A DNA stretch of 64,000 nucleotides from Epichloe hybrida (taxonomy: Eukaryota; Ascomycota; Sordariomycetes; Hypocreales; Clavicipitaceae), in NCBI GenBank assembly GCA_019022495.1, contig JAFEKR010000041.1, positions 62,001 to 126,000 on the forward strand. Direction: 5' to 3'. The notes under the pieces were generated by a model, which was not told the origin of the DNA, ran no database searches, and saw only the letters and a list, made by a program, of their open reading frames with translations. This document shows positions 21,895-34,962 of this stretch, piece by piece. The first letter of the stretch is position 1; every line of letters starts with the position of its first letter. The position numbers and the translations under genes were made by a program.

Positions 21895-23864
21895 GCGCGC
21901 AACACGTAACGAACAGTTGGTCGTCCCAGGACTCGAGAGTTCCTTTCAACACGATCCTCGTCCGTCTACATGGAAGGACGACGACCGGCCGGTCAACGAC
22001 ATTTGTGCATGATGAGGGGCATTACCTCAACACCCTGAACGCGAGCTCCCTGGCTCAAACAACCGCATCCCTTTTTACATGACGACGTTTAAAAATCCGG
22101 TCCAATTCTGCTTCTGTTATATCTATTCCGTCAATTTACCAGCTCAAATTTCCTTTCTATTCGCTTTTGATATCTTCCAAGTTAAGGTCTTAGCACGGCA
22201 CAGTGCAAACTCGCTTCCTGATGAGTGAGAGCGGGCTGGAAACCACAGTGAGCGCCAGCGTGGGAACAGGGGGGGCGTTTGTTGCTTTTGCTTTTTGAAT
22301 GTTGCATGCCCCGGTTGATGGAAACGTCGCGATGAGGTGATGAAGTGATGAAGTGAGAGGAGCCATGCTTGCCGTGCTGCTTTAGTGTACATTTTATTGT
22401 CTTGTCTAATTGCTGATTATGGCTTAATTCATTCAAACTCGGTGGCTAGTACGGATTACAGTGGGCTTAGATAGGTGGGCACTTTGGGAAGCGAGGTGCA
22501 TCTTGCTTTCAAAGCTTGCTTGCTTGCTTGCCTGCCTGGCGATTTGTACCATTGCTTTGTTTATTTAGTCATGGCTGAGAATTGCATCGCAGTATTGGTA
22601 CTTGGTATGCTGGCTGGCAGCAAGTAGCACATGTTGATATCCAGTGGTAGTGATGCAGAGTGAACCACATGGACACGAACACCGCATTTCACAATACACC
22701 AGTACCCGATCACTTTGACACGTTGATGCCGCGGGTCCCAACAAGTTGACCTCTACCTTGTCCGTCTCATGCGCACACTGGTCAGTCGCGCGAGAAGCAG
22801 CCGACGAGCAAGAATGGTCAATTGTACGACCGACGAGACCTTCGCTGACACTGCGCAAGACGAGAAGACATCAAAGGAAAAGGAAGGGAAGAGTCGCCAG
22901 GAGAGAGAGTAGACATGATGAATTAGAATGGCCGCAACCAATGACTCCCAGAAATTCTAAAAATCAACAGAAGAGATAGAATCTAATCCGTAGGACCGGT
23001 TACATTGGTAGGGTGGTCAAAGCGCATCTACATAGTCCCATGACAACCCCCCTTTGCTCATACCACGCACATAGCTTTCCCAGGCCTTTTACACCCAACA
23101 GCCTTCCCTGACTTAGGTTGCCAGTTCAGCTTGTCTCTAGGTGTCTGGTAATCGTGATTGCTTTTTAAAGCACACTAGAGCGTAGTTAGCGTTGACTACT
23201 AAAGGGGAATATGCGTCGCGGTCATCTTACGCAATAGACTTGACCCTTGCCCCCAGTACGGTTGTCTTGGCAATCGCCATGGCTATCGCCCCTGCAGTTC
23301 ACCGGGTACGTCGGGTGGTAGGGGTGTCAGGGTTAGGTTTAGGGTCAGGGATGTAAGGAAAGCCATCATCACCAATTCCAAACATCCCATGACCATAGCC
23401 GGGAGTAAGAGTAAGAAGAGCTTCATTCTAATCGTCTAGTATAGACGAGATTGGATCGGATAGTTGCAAGTACAGAGTAGGAAGGAGTTTACGAATATCA
23501 ATTTCCTATTTTCAAGCTCGCAGGCTGCCTATATACTCATAAAACGGCATCTCCGGAATCCTAGAAAGTGTTTGTGTTCTTTAAAAGTTTGTTATACGAT
23601 CATCATACGATCATCACACGTTGGGAAGCTAAATTTAGCATGATGGAATGGGTGATTAGCCTATTATTAAAACGCTCGGCTACTTGTGCCGCGCCCCACC
23701 TTGGTGAGGAGACAAGGGGAAATTCCGACAACTGAACCAACGTGGTTGATGGACATGTGGAAAACGGTGCCCGAGTGATGAAAGTATAGTACTGCATACA
23801 CATACAAAAAAGGAAAAAAAAAAAAAGTCGTCATAGGTCATCAATTTATTCTGCTTCTTTCCTT
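21895..23864. other. Long convergent intergenic region
   Basis: 1.97 kb between the stop of MAF1 (plus) and the stop of the minus-strand gene at 23865. No protein-like frame, tRNA or 5S gene is recognised on either strand. It contains a GCTTGCTTGCTT run near 22518, repeated ACGATCATC words near 23597-23615, and a TTAGGG-like stretch at 23328-23350. A and T runs near 23806-23825 precede the minus-strand 3' end. Confidence 0.45.
23328..23350 (+). repeat. Short interstitial TTAGGG-like motif
   Basis: The stretch around CAGGGTTAGGTTTAGGGTCA contains one perfect TTAGGG and adjacent variants (GGGTTAGG, GGGTCAGGG). The fungal telomere unit is TTAGGG, but this is only about three degenerate units, so it may be chance. 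Confidence 0.4.
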
Positions 23865-26800
23865 CTACACCACCAAGGGTTTCTTCCGGCGGCCAAACAT
23901 CTTTGCAATGCTGCCGCCGCCGCTTCCGCCACTCTCTTCCTGACGAGAAGGCGCCCGATCTATGACCGTAGGCGAGTTGTTGGCAGGTGGTGCGGAATCG
24001 CGCAGGAAAGCTGCCAGGTCTGCCGTGTGGCTGTGATCGGCCACTGCCTCGCGTGGCTCAAACCTCTTCATCGGTCTTCTCGCAGCTGTGGTGGAAGAGG
24101 CGATCGAGGCTCCTCGTGTCCGGCTGACCGAGGACCTAGTCTTGTCGACGACGGGGCCCAACGTGTCGTAGCCTGCTGGCAAGTTGACTTGGATAGGAAT
24201 ATAACCCCGTCCACTGGCGCGGCTGTGCACCGACCGGATTTCTTGCCCGCCTCTGTTGGATGCGGAATCCTTTTCCTTGTCCTTGCCGACGCCGCGAGTA
24301 AATCTCCCCATTAGGCTGGGAGCACTGGCCTTCTTCTTGGGCATTTGTGAGGGTGAAGACACGGGCTCCGGTGGGGGGTCGTAGTTTCGAAGAAACTCGG
24401 CCAGGCTTTCCTCCTTCTTGACTGGAACTCTGGGTGTCTCCGCGGCATGATCATCATCATCATCATCTTCTTCTTCTTCTTCTTCTTCTTCTTCATCTTC
24501 TTCTTCTTCTTCATCATCCTCCTCGTCACTGAAGTCAATGGCGTACGGATCCCGGACCCGTCTCGTCTTTCGCTTGGGCATTGCATCGTCTTCGCCTGCA
24601 AAAGTCTTGCTGGCCGGCATTGTCGAGACGCCCTTGTTTCTGAGAAGCGCAGACTTCGAGTTGACAGATGAGTGCACCGAAGGCATGGAGCTATCCGTGA
24701 CATTGGTCGAGCCTTGGCTGTTGCGGATATCAGGTAGATTTGCGTCCACTGCTTTGCCACCAATGGCCCCAGCCATCTGATCCGAGTCCATGGTTGTGCG
24801 GAACGGAGCAACGTGTCGGGGAATGCGATGGTTGCTGGGCGCAATGGGCGGGCCCTGTCGGATAAAGTCAATCAAGTCGGAATTATCTGCCCTGCTGTCC
24901 ACAGCGGCGTCGCGAGGCTGGTGGCGCGCGCGGTTGAGGCTGCTCGTGGTAGAAGCTCGTCGCGAATCCCTGACGCTCTTACCAGGGCTGATTGGTGTGG
25001 CGAGTCTCGGGACAGTGTGCGCCTTGCTTTCGTCTGCCGGCCCCGTGAATTTGATGAATTCAGCAAAGTCGGATGTTGTTGTGTCTGTCAGTACGCGGGC
25101 CTCCCTGGCTAGTGCTACGCTTTCACGACTGGTGGATATAGCCAAACCCGTTGGTGCTCGAGGTCCGGAGCCAGAAGGCTTGGTGGCGATGGGAGTCTTG
25201 CCTTCGACAATCTTGGGGCTGCTGGGCGCGGAGGGTAGGCGCGGAGACGGCTGTCTCCCTGAGTTTGAGGGAGGGAATTTTGGCGAGTTCAGTGTCCGGA
25301 CGTCTTCGCTCTTTCGGCGTGCAAATTTCGTAACCACAGGGCTCTTTGCCTATTCATCAGACAATTAGTACCAAAGTAGAAGAAGAATAAGAGAAGAGAT
25401 AATTTGCTCCCCCGGAGGGAAAAAGGGGGAGGGGGGGGAGGTCACTGGCGAGTGGACTTACGTCAACATCACGCATGTTCTCTGGTGTCAAAGTATACGA
25501 AATGGTCTGGTTGCTCTGGATCAGTTCCTCAAAATTACGGGCCACACTCTCTGAACGGCTGGAGTCATCCTCGGATGTCCGCACAAGCTTGAGCCGGGAG
25601 GTTGCAGAGGAGACGGATGAGGCAGCTGTGTGGACTTGGCGGCTGTTGGCACCACTTTGGAGCGGGAGACTGAGTTCGTCGGACTCGTGGTTTCTGGTCG
25701 GCTCGACTGTCACAATCCCTCTACTTTCCGTTCTTGGGCTTTGTCTTCCCCCGGGTCCCGGTGCTCTTCGTGGAAGACCTGGCACGCCTTCTTCCTCGGC
25801 ATCATAATTTGCCGGAGTCGCGGGCAGGGGAACAGCTCTGGCACTTCTTGGCGGTGCTTGTTCGGGTTCGTGTTCATGTGCATATGTTTGCAGCTTTGTG
25901 TTTATCTTGCCGGGGGGGGCCTTTTTGCGTCCTTTGGTGGGCATATTCATGCTGCCAGCTGCTAACATGGCCGGGGCATCTGGCAAGGCCTCGTTTCGAC
26001 CAGGGTCCCTCGTCGACGGCTGTTGCGTTTGCGTCCGTGTTTCATCAGTTCCGGAGATTGATGTGATATGCGTCGGCCCTTTGCTCGTCGCTTGTTCTGC
26101 TGGCTTTTGGCCAGGTGTTTCACGTCTATCCTCCGGGGTAGCAGCGTAAGCGGCAGCGGCAGCGGCAGCGGCGACGCCAGACAAAGTCGCGGGACGAAGC
26201 CCGTCTGATTTACCATCCAACGAGCCTGGTCGAGAGTGGGAGGGGCTCCGAGGGCTCCGAGGGCTTGGGCTTTTTGGTGCCGCGACATCGATTATTCGCG
26301 CAGAGTGCACGCTGGATGATCTTTGGCGAGGAGGACCGTGTTTGTGTTTGCTGTTGGCGTCGGTTTCGGCAGAATAACAGCTGCCGGACACTGATACTCG
26401 TGAGGACGTCATGATCTCAGCCTTCTCGTAGGCGACTTGCTCAGCGGCATCATCATACTCTGACTCGTCACTCTGGCTGTCCTCCGCAGCAGCTGCTGAT
26501 TTGGCCCTCACCACCACCCTGGTCTCGGACGCTTCCTCATCTCCCTGAGCCACCACCCCCGTCTCAGCCAACTCGGCAGCATCGTCTGGCGTGGCTTCTG
26601 AACCGGGGGCAGATATTCGCGAGTGCTTTCGGGTCCCCGGGGGGTAGAAACTAGGAACTGCACGAGTTGGAACGGACAAAGATCTCGTCCTTGTGGCGAT
26701 CAGCGTGATGGAACTCGGAAGCAGTAAGCTCCTTGGCCGTTTCGGCGTACGCTCTCCCTCATCCGCCTCGGCATCAGTCTCGTCGTCGTCGCTGTAATGT

Positions 26801-27954
26801 GCGAGGCCTGGAACCTCGATCTCGTTCACATCGTCGTCTGTCATGGGCAGAGGAATGTCGGCGGCTTTGACATCCTCCACGATGGGTTGCTCGAGATGCT
26901 CCTGAGATTTGCGAGGCTCATTGGTGCCATCACTGCTGGTGGCGGATCTTGGCAAACCCGTCGTGCTCTGTCCTGGAGTACCACATTCCTGCTTCGATGG
27001 GACCGACAAAGCCCTTGAGAGTGGGCGCCCGATGACATCGTTTGCGGGAGCTCGCATTCTCTTCTTCCAACCACGCCAGAGACGTCCCAAAGTGCGGTCC
27101 AGCGCAACCCGCTCCATATCAGAGTCACTGACAACGATTCGATCTGCGGGGTCCGATGGATTGCGGGATCCTCCCTTGAGCTCCCTTTGGATCTTGGTTC
27201 GGACTCGTTGGTACGCGACTTGACCCGCCACAGTCAGGGTCAGTTCGCCCATGTATTCCAGCACAGAGGTCAGGAAAATAGCGACGGCGGGCGAGACAAT
27301 GTCGGAGATTTGCTCGTTTGTACCGAGTTCCAAATTTTCCTCTTCCATGTGTATGTCTTCGTCTTCCTCTTCCAAGTCTCCGAGTGATGAATAAACCATA
27401 CATCGAAGGCGAGTTCGCTTCCAAGCCAGCTCCAAATCCCAATTTTGCGAAACCCCCGAGCCTTGGGGTTTGACAAAGTCATCTTCATTGCCGCCTCCCA
27501 AGTATTCTTTTAATTCTTCTTCAGCGTTGCTGATGGCGTCCTTGGCAAGCTTGGGCTTGAGTACCTCAATGATGGCTGGCCGAAGGGCTGAGAGACTGGT
27601 AGATTTCGCCAACTGCAAAAAATTCAACAACAGCTGATCTAGAAAGTCATTGACCAGGCGCAAGGCTGGACCAGATATCGTGGCCGTCTCCATCGCTGGC
27701 TCGATGCCATTTTGGTCATACCAGGCATCTGCATGGCTGTCATGGTCGTTGGTGATGATCTGAGACGCGGCGCTGACGGCGATGAAGCAGGATTCGGGAG
27801 AGACAGACAGAGGTGGCAAGACGAGGCCGAAGCCAATGGTCGATTGTCTGTCACTGGAAATACTCTGAGTTCTTGACCTCACGTGCCTGGGTGAGGTCAT
27901 TCCAGTCGACCCAAAGCCAAAGGACCAATTGGAGTCCATGGTTGGACTAGACAT
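23865..27954 (-). CDS. Large disordered protein with helical, possibly histone-fold-like N-terminus
   Basis: Two exons, 27954 to about 25462 and about 25351 to 23865, joined by an intron with a GTAAGT donor, a TACTAAT branch site and GAATAG acceptor, phase 0 (MRDVD|AKSPVVTK). About 1325 residues from ATG 27954. Residues about 70-140 form a compact amphipathic region (ALRLVNDFLDQLLLNFLQLA, ALRPAIIEVLKP, AEEELKEYL) and about 200-245 another helical stretch ending AVAIFLTSVLEYMGELTLTV, which resembles the two halves of a histone-like fold interrupted by an insert. The rest is Ser/Pro/acidic, with SPSPRSPRSPS, a poly-Glu/Asp run near 24460-24520, repeated DFIRQG / EFLRNYD / AFLRDS short motifs in the second exon, and a basic end RRKKPLVV. 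Function unknown; chromatin-linked is only a guess. Clear gene by length, codon texture and splice logic. Confidence 0.8.
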
Positions 27955-30114
27955 TGTCACTTGTACGACTGAGTATCGAGTTTTCGAGGGCTTTCGCGTC
28001 GATATCGTCAGGACCTTGATGACTGCAGTGTGTTAGTTGAGTGCATGATGATTCTCTGGGCACAGCAGGACCGCTACGGCGGGACGTGCGTGATTTGAGA
28101 TTCGACAAGGGGAGGATGGCAAAACACACAAAAAGGAAAAAGAAAGAAAGAGGAATCTGTCGCAAGCAGAGCAAGGAAATTACACAATGTCCAGGCTCGT
28201 ACGAGCTTGGAGGTCGGCGACTGGACAGCGGCTCTCGGAAGAGCAATGCCAATTGGAGCAGGCGAGGCCGTTTGTGTAATTGAAGACGGCAAGGTTCAAA
28301 TCATGGCCATCCAACAGCGCAACCAACCGATGGTGTGAGGCTGTTCGAAGTTGGGGACTTGGGGGAAAGGGGTTGTGGGCAGAAGACGACAGGGGCATCC
28401 ATCGGATTGACGAACCTCGAGCATTTGCAATTTACAGTTGGCGCATCTCGGCACTACAAGGGGCCTTTTCCGGTGATGGGTATTTTGGAAAGCGTCGAGC
28501 GACGATGCAAGGAGTTGTAGAGTAGAGAGCGTTGTCGTGTGTCGTGTGTCGTCGTCAAACTCGTCGAGGCGTTTCTCCTGGGACCAGACACATCGGGGGG
28601 GAATCGGGGGGCCCGGCGGGCAGCACACTTGAGAATGGGACTCGGAAGAAGGAAAAAAGAAGGGCATCATCTGCTGCTAGTTCGCACTGGTGGCTGTCGG
28701 TGGGCCGGCGTCCCAGTCCAGGCCAGTCAAGGTCAGGGGTGATGGCCAATGGGCCAATGGTGGACGAGGAAATACATACGGATGCATCCATCCCCGCACA
28801 CGGGCCTCCGAGTCATGGCTCTTTAGTGCACGTCGGTTGAGATTGCGCGGTGAGTCAAGAAAAGAACACACGCCAATGGAAGGGCATGCAGAGGAGATAC
28901 GACGCGGCCGTCCACAGTGTGTACTTGTCAATTCATACTGTGCGCGAGGCTCATCCGTGGCGGGCGGGTTTCGTTCTGCAGAGAAACAAGACGAAGAACA
29001 ACAGCTTGGTGGCCTTCCACCAGCTGCACATGTCTACATCTATTGAAGACTTCTCTTCGGTTGCGACTCGCTGTGTCGAGGAAAACATCGCCCGCACCCG
29101 AATCCGCATTCGGCAAACGACGCAAGCATCCAAAAAGCAACAAGTCTCCGCAAATTCGCCCCAGTGCCCATTTCATTCTCGCCGCAAGTATCTTGTCGAA
29201 CAATCTTGACAATACCGGTTTGCCGGGTTTGCCGGGAACAAGTATTTCGCGCATCCGTCTCAGCCAGAGGCTTATGTACGGATCCTTACATAGAGCTGGC
29301 GAGATTGCCACGCGATGCAATTGCCGATCTTTTGTCAATTGGTCGTGGATGCTTGGAAGCCCTCGAATGTAACCACCACTTCCGTCCCTTTCGTCCCTTT
29401 CGTCCCTTTGGTCCCTTTCGGGAAAAGCCAGAGCGCAGCAGCGTCCAAGCTGGCCTGCGACGAGGTGCTTAAACGAAATCATCATCTGCACCATCGCTCA
29501 AACAGAAAAAAAAAAAGAAAAACCAATGCCCTTGATCGAGCCCAATCACTTCACGGATCCGTACATGGACAATAGCAGTACATTAGCCTTTGATTCTCCC
29601 GTGTCTCACTGAAATGGCCCGTCCGCACTCAAAGAAAAGCAACTGCAAGATTAATTAGCCCGACTTCTTCGCCCATTTATACCCCATCCGTAGCTAGTCT
29701 GGCACTCTTGTGCCTCGCCGGATCTAATAAGGCCCTTCTCCTAAGACATGTGGCAAGCAAGCATTTCGTATCTACGCAGAACAACATGTGCAGTCTGACC
29801 CCAACGTATCTACCCAGACAACACGTGCCGTCTCTAATCCTCTTATACATGCAGATCGTATCTTGACAATATTTTCATTCCTCGGCTACCCGTTCGGGTG
29901 CTCCCCATCTTGAATACGTAACCGGGTGCTCCCCATCTGAAATAGTCCACCCCTCGTCATCATCGGGATACGTAAAGCGTAAAACAAGGCCAGTAGAAGA
30001 AAGCTCCAACGCCAGAATGAATGTTCCATCGCCCGGGTTTCGCACAGACGGCTCTCCCGCCCGCAGTGACAAGACCAAGATATGTTCATGGGCCCAAGAT
30101 TCTTCAGCACCCCA
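27955..30114. other. Long intergenic region with a 9-bp tandem repeat
   Basis: 2.16 kb between two minus-strand genes. Frames up to 188 codons (28928-29494 minus) exist but none resemble proteins and several overlap antisense. Positions 29383-29418 carry four CGTCCCTTT-type units. A TC/GA-poor A-rich tract is at 28130-28150. Probably promoter of the gene starting at 27954 plus unannotated untranslated sequence. Confidence 0.4.
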
Positions 30115-32779
30115 TCACTCAAACATGTCCGACTCCGAGGGTCTCGCGCTGCCGGCGCCCCGTCGCTCGAGTCGTCGCCGACGTCTCCTGTCTTCTGCCG
30201 CCGCCGACTCGGGTCCCTTGGCTGGTCCGCTCGGCGACGCGCTCATCGCGCTCCATGTGCCGTGGCTTTCTGACCCCAGGCTGGACACGGTTTGTTGGCC
30301 CGCGGGAGATGCACCCGATGGCCCTGGCTGTCCAGAATAGTACGCCGAGTCCTTGTTCGCCCCCCTGGCACCTCTCGCAAATGAAGGGTTGGGGGGTGAC
30401 AATGGCGCGAGCTTGTCGTCCTCTTCGGCTCGCCTTTCTGCAGACCACTCCGCCCTTCTCTGGCTCGAGTCACGTCTGTATCGACGGCCGTGACTGGGAG
30501 ATTCCAGCCCTGACAGGCTGCTTCCCGAATCGCCCCGACTTCGGGGTCCTCCCCGGGCAGCCCTGGCTTCTTCGTCCGTCAAGCGACGCAGAGTCACGTT
30601 TCTGTCCCTGTCGTCGTGCATCTTGACCTTGACGCTGACAGGCTGGCTTGTGGGAGACCCGAAATGGTCTCTTTCCGAAGCCGCGACTTGACCAGCCCGT
30701 TCCGCGGCTGCGGCTGCCGCCCTGTCTCCGGCTCGTCTTCTTCTAGAGGAGCCCCGGCGTTTTGGGCCGCCACCCGCAGACGACATGTGTGATTCTGCTT
30801 CCGAGTGTAAGATCCCATGAGGATCGGCTGGCATGGCAGGCATCGACGCTGACGATGCACGTCTCGCCCTAGACCTCGATCGCGACCTGGGGTGGTTGCC
30901 AGACTCTGGTACAGGCCCGGACCTGGGCACGGGCACGACGGGCCCGACGGGGGGCGCAGCACCCGTGTGTGTCGTCGAAGGACCTGCAGTGTATGAGCTT
31001 CCAATCGGTCGTGTTTCAACCGACGACTCCGTGACACTCGACAGCTCGGATAAATCTGTTGAAGTGCCCGGGTGTCCGGTAGCTCGTCTGATCGGTCGAG
31101 GTCTGCGTGAGTCTCGTCTAGATGGTGATGGATACCCGTCGCCGGTGTATCGAGATCCCGATATCCCAGACCTCATATCGTCCTCCTCCTCGCGCAATCT
31201 GTCCAGCTCCTTCCTGGCACGCCTGTCTGCGAGCTTCTTGGCAAGCCATCCCATTCCCAAGCCGCCCAATATTCCCTTGGCCAAGCCACCGCCTCGGCGG
31301 TCATCCTGTGGGCGCCGAGAGGGGCTCACGTAGGAGGAGTAGTCAGACTCGTCGAGGTCGCGGCCCCGTGAGTGCAGAGGTTGAGGGGTCACCGGGCGTC
31401 TCGGATCTGGTCCCCTTCCGGCAGGGTAGGCCGAAGGCGGCAACAGAGAAGAGTGTGTCTCGTCTGGTCTGCGAGAATAGTCGGTGTAGTCGCTGCTGAA
31501 TTCGCTCAAGGCAGTGCCACCGCCGCCGCCGCGCCCTGATCTGTGTCTTCGTGGAGTTTCCGTCGATACTGCAGAGTACTCCTCGTCGTGTCGTCTGTCA
31601 TTGCGACGACTCATGACTCCTGAGACTAGTTTCCCAGCACCTAGGGCAGCGGCAGCTGTCGCAAGTAATCTCGCGAATCCGCCACCGCCGCCCCTGCTGC
31701 TGCTGCCGCCCTTCTTGGGTGCCTCGGAGTATTTCTCGCTAATGTAGCTCTCTGAGCCGCGTCGGGAGGGCAAGACTTCGGGACCACGACTGCTGATAAA
31801 CGACCGAGACCGAGTAGGACTGGCATTATCGCGGTTCTTGTCCTTGTTCCGACCGCTTAATAATGCCCAGGCTCCAGCGCCTGCGGCAAGAGGGCCAAGC
31901 CATGTCATCCAGCCGCCACTGCGTTCATGCCTCCTGGGGCCCTGAGAAAAGTACTCGGACTCGGTGACACGGGTATGGCCGGCTTCGGATCGGGATCCCA
32001 TGTATAGATCGCGGCGTCGTCCCTCAGATCGATAGCTCAGAATGAAGTAGACCAGCAGCAAAAAGGTCATCCACAGCGTATAAAGAACAAACAAGTACTT
32101 GGGCGAGCCGTACAAAGTAAGGCCCAGGGGAACTTGAACGATTCCCAAGAGGGCAATAGCTCTTCCCGACCATTGATGAATCGTGACACGAAGGGATCGC
32201 AGTTTCGTAATGTGACGCACCAGGCGTCCCCCGACAAGCTGCAAGATGAAAAGAACAAAGATGGCCACGCCGATGCCGTGATGGGGGTTAGTCAAGTTCC
32301 GCTCCGGGCCGACGGCGAAGAAGCCCAAGATGAAGACGGCAAGGAGCATGAGCCCAGAAAAGACGTGGAGCTGTGCGTGATAAACAATTGCGTGCCCCGG
32401 CTCGCGCGAATAGAACCGCACCAGCATGACTGATGCGGGCACAAAGAGCAGGAAGATGAACGCGCCCATGATGCCGTGGGCCAAGACGATCCGATGGTAC
32501 TGAGCAAGTGTGGCGAAGCGATTGCCCATGCCTATAAGAAGAAGAAAAAAAGGGTGAGAGAGAAGAAAAGCATTAGCCGATGCGCAACCAAGTCAATGAA
32601 TCGCGAGCGTTGGTCCAGATCTCACCATTATACCTCATCGTATCAAAGTTGAGGCCCTGCAGATTCGGAAGCAAGAAGGTATTCTTGCCAAACTCCCAGG
32701 TTCCATCCCCCACAGTCATAGTACGGGATCCATAACTCGCAGAGCCAGGCGCAGAGAACTGGTCTCCTTGCGGCGCCAT
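30115..32779 (-). CDS. Cytochrome b561-domain membrane protein with long disordered tail
   Basis: Two exons: 32779-32626 and 32531-30115, with a G|GTGAGA donor and TTATAG acceptor; 856 residues starting MAPQGDQFSAPGS. After an 80-residue N-terminus come six hydrophobic spans with conserved His residues typical of heme-b ligation in b561 proteins (AHGIMGAFIFLLFVP, YHAQLHVFSG, NPHHGIGVAIFVLF, IHQWSGRAIALLGI). An Arg/Ser/Gly-rich region of about 600 residues follows, with short extra hydrophobic patches (WMTWLGPLAAGAGAWALL and FARLLATAAAALGAGKLV). The first half suggests a transmembrane electron carrier, possibly ferric or ascorbate-linked; the tail has no known domain and is rich in RS, GGG and DS. 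No DOMON domain is visible. The tail length is notable. Confidence 0.85.
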
Positions 32780-33459
32780 GACGGCGGCGGCGGCGGCGGA
32801 GACGATGTTCTTGCGCAGAGACGACTTCGCTTTGTCCGAGTTTTCTTTGGTGGCATGTGCTGGCACGGCGGGGAGATTTCCTCGGTCGGTAGGAATGCGG
32901 GATCTCGTCAAGAACGGTGTTTCGAGGATCGAATGTGCGGTATGCGGGAACGGGTACGGGAACGGGAACGATGTAAGTCGACAGCGCTTGTTTTGAAGAG
33001 GTGCGGAGTGAGGTTTCTGGAATAGATATGTTCCCAAAGATGTCAGCTTGCAGATGGGCAAGAAAATCCTCCTGTGACGACGTGAGGTTCGCTCTGGAAT
33101 CGCAACTCCATGCAGGAGAAACACACAACGGCACCAAAAAAAATGTCCATGAGCAATTGGCCCAGCCCAGCTGCCCATCTGGTTTTCTGGCTGGCGCGGT
33201 TGCGCGGGGTGACGAAGCCGGGGTCCATGCTAGCCCGCCAATGAGGTGGTGCGGTTGGTTCATGGGGGTCCGGGCCGCCGTGGCTAGCGGAATCGAGGCC
33301 CCTACCCTATATAGGTTTCTGACATTTCATAACGCATAACATGAACGGGAGAGGGTGAGAAGAGACAGTGACGTATGTAGACGGCAAAGGTAGGCACCAA
33401 AAAGACAACACCGGAAAGAGAATGTGTTTCGCACAAACGCATCGTCATGACACAACAAA
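32780..33459. promoter_or_regulatory. Intergenic region
   Basis: 680 bp between the b561 gene start (minus) and the MAK11 stop (minus). A CGGGTACGGGAACGGGAACG-like short repeat occurs near 32950-32970. No gene seen. Confidence 0.4.
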
Positions 33460-33493
33460 CTACCCATCCTCCTCACTCTCCTTCCCCGTGCCA

Positions 33494-33525
<32 letters not shown>

Positions 33526-34962
33526 TCCAAACTCCTCCTCGCTATCCTCCACGCCATCCGGCCGCGGAACCATCAGGTACCCCGCCAAGCAAGTGATTCT
33601 ATTCTGCGTCTCGCACGAACCAAGCAACTTCCCAACGGGCTCCTCACCGACCTTATCCCTGGACAAGGCACCGACAAGGTCCTTCGTCGACAAGGCCCAA
33701 ACGCGAATGGTGCCCTCGCTGCCCGCCCCAACAAGGTACACGACCCCGCTGTTCGCAGTGCTCGGCAAGACAAGCATGTCCTTTATCCGCCCAGACATGT
33801 TTTCGGATTTGCCGCCCACGAAGCCCACCATCTTGGCTACGGGCAAAGTCGCCGTCTTGCCCGAGTCCGAGGTTGTTCCCTCGTCGGCCGCAGACAAATC
33901 CCCCGCTCGGGTGGAAAAGAAGAGCACGCGACCGTCTTCGGTAGCGACCGCCAGCAATGAGAAGCCGGCCTCCTCGTCGACGGCAACGTACGTGAATTGA
34001 TGGACTTTGGTCCGCGGCCCGCTCATGACGCGGCACTTTGGTACGCTGTCCATGCCGAAGACGATGATGTCGCGGTCGAATCCCACGGCGAACTCGTCGG
34101 CGGCGTCGGCGCTCCCCCAGACGACCTTTCGGCCTTCGCCCGTCGAGTGTCTCCCCTCCCCGGCCTCCTGCAGCATCTGCCTGCTGAAGCTCAAGACGCC
34201 CGCCTTCTTGCCCGTGACCAGGTTCCACAGGCGCATGCACCGCTCGCCCCTGCCCACGCTGATCATCAGCTTCATGCTGGGATGGATGGCAAAGTCGTTG
34301 ACCCCGGAGGGCGTGCCGCCAAACGGAGCCGTGTCGCCGCTCGGCCGGCCCTGCGCCATCGGCACAGGGACCTTGATTGTGCTCAGCACCGACCAGTCCC
34401 TCGTGCGGGCCACGGCAATGGTCGAGTCCTCACCCGCCGTCAGCAACTTGGATCGCGTGGGGAACCGCAGCGCCGTCACCGTCGAGGCGTGGTGCAATAG
34501 CGTCCCCAGCTCCCTGTTCTTGGAGTTCTCCAGAATCGGCCGCGACGCCACCTTGGCCAGCACATGCTGGTTCCTGCCGCTCGGCGGGTGCGCCGACAGG
34601 TTGTAAATGTTGATTCGCTCGTCGGTGCTCCCCGATGCCAGCAGCACCTTTTGCGCCTGTCCCGCCACGGGTGCAGATGGCGGTGACACGGCGACGCAGC
34701 GGATGGCGGAGCTGTGCGCGTTGAAGAGGAAAGTATCTGCGAACTGGACCTCGTCTCCTTGGATGCGGGCCGTGAGCCCGTGGAGGACGTGGTCGTAGGA
34801 GCCCGCGATGATCTGGAGAGTTTCCGTTTCCAGCTTGGTGCTGCGTGAGGGCGCTGCCGGCTTGGGTTTCTTCTCGGATGTGGCCTTTGTTTTCTTGCTC
34901 GGCATTGTCTTCTCGGCGGCGACTTGGCTGCCTGGAACGGCTTGTCTCTTTCTCTTGGCCAT
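33460..34962 (-). CDS. MAK11: MAK11-type WD40 protein, 60S ribosome assembly
   Basis: Intronless, 500 residues from ATG 34962 (MAKRKRQAVPGS). A basic Lys-rich N-terminus, probably nuclear targeting, precedes WD-repeat blades such as VLLASGSTDERINIYNL, TALRFPTRSKLLTAGEDSTI, GVNDFAIHPSMKLMISVGRG, RCMRLWNLVTGKKAG and GSEGTIRVWALST. The C-terminus is an acidic run (DEDEDEDEDD). The overall layout and the ITCLAGYLMVP segment match Mak11/PAK1IP1, the nucleolar WD40 protein that guides Rlp24 in pre-60S assembly. The start was set at the Met before the Lys-rich segment because the 67 codons upstream look untranslated. PAK-inhibitor activity of the animal homolog is not implied. Confidence 0.88.

Noticed and set aside
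23328..23350. Telomere remnant or chromosome fusion point
   Set aside because: Only one perfect TTAGGG with degenerate neighbours; too little to claim.
28928..29494. 188-codon minus-strand frame in the 27.9-30.1 kb gap
   Set aside because: Composition and lack of any recognisable motif or splice context; partly made from the CGTCCCTTT tandem repeat.
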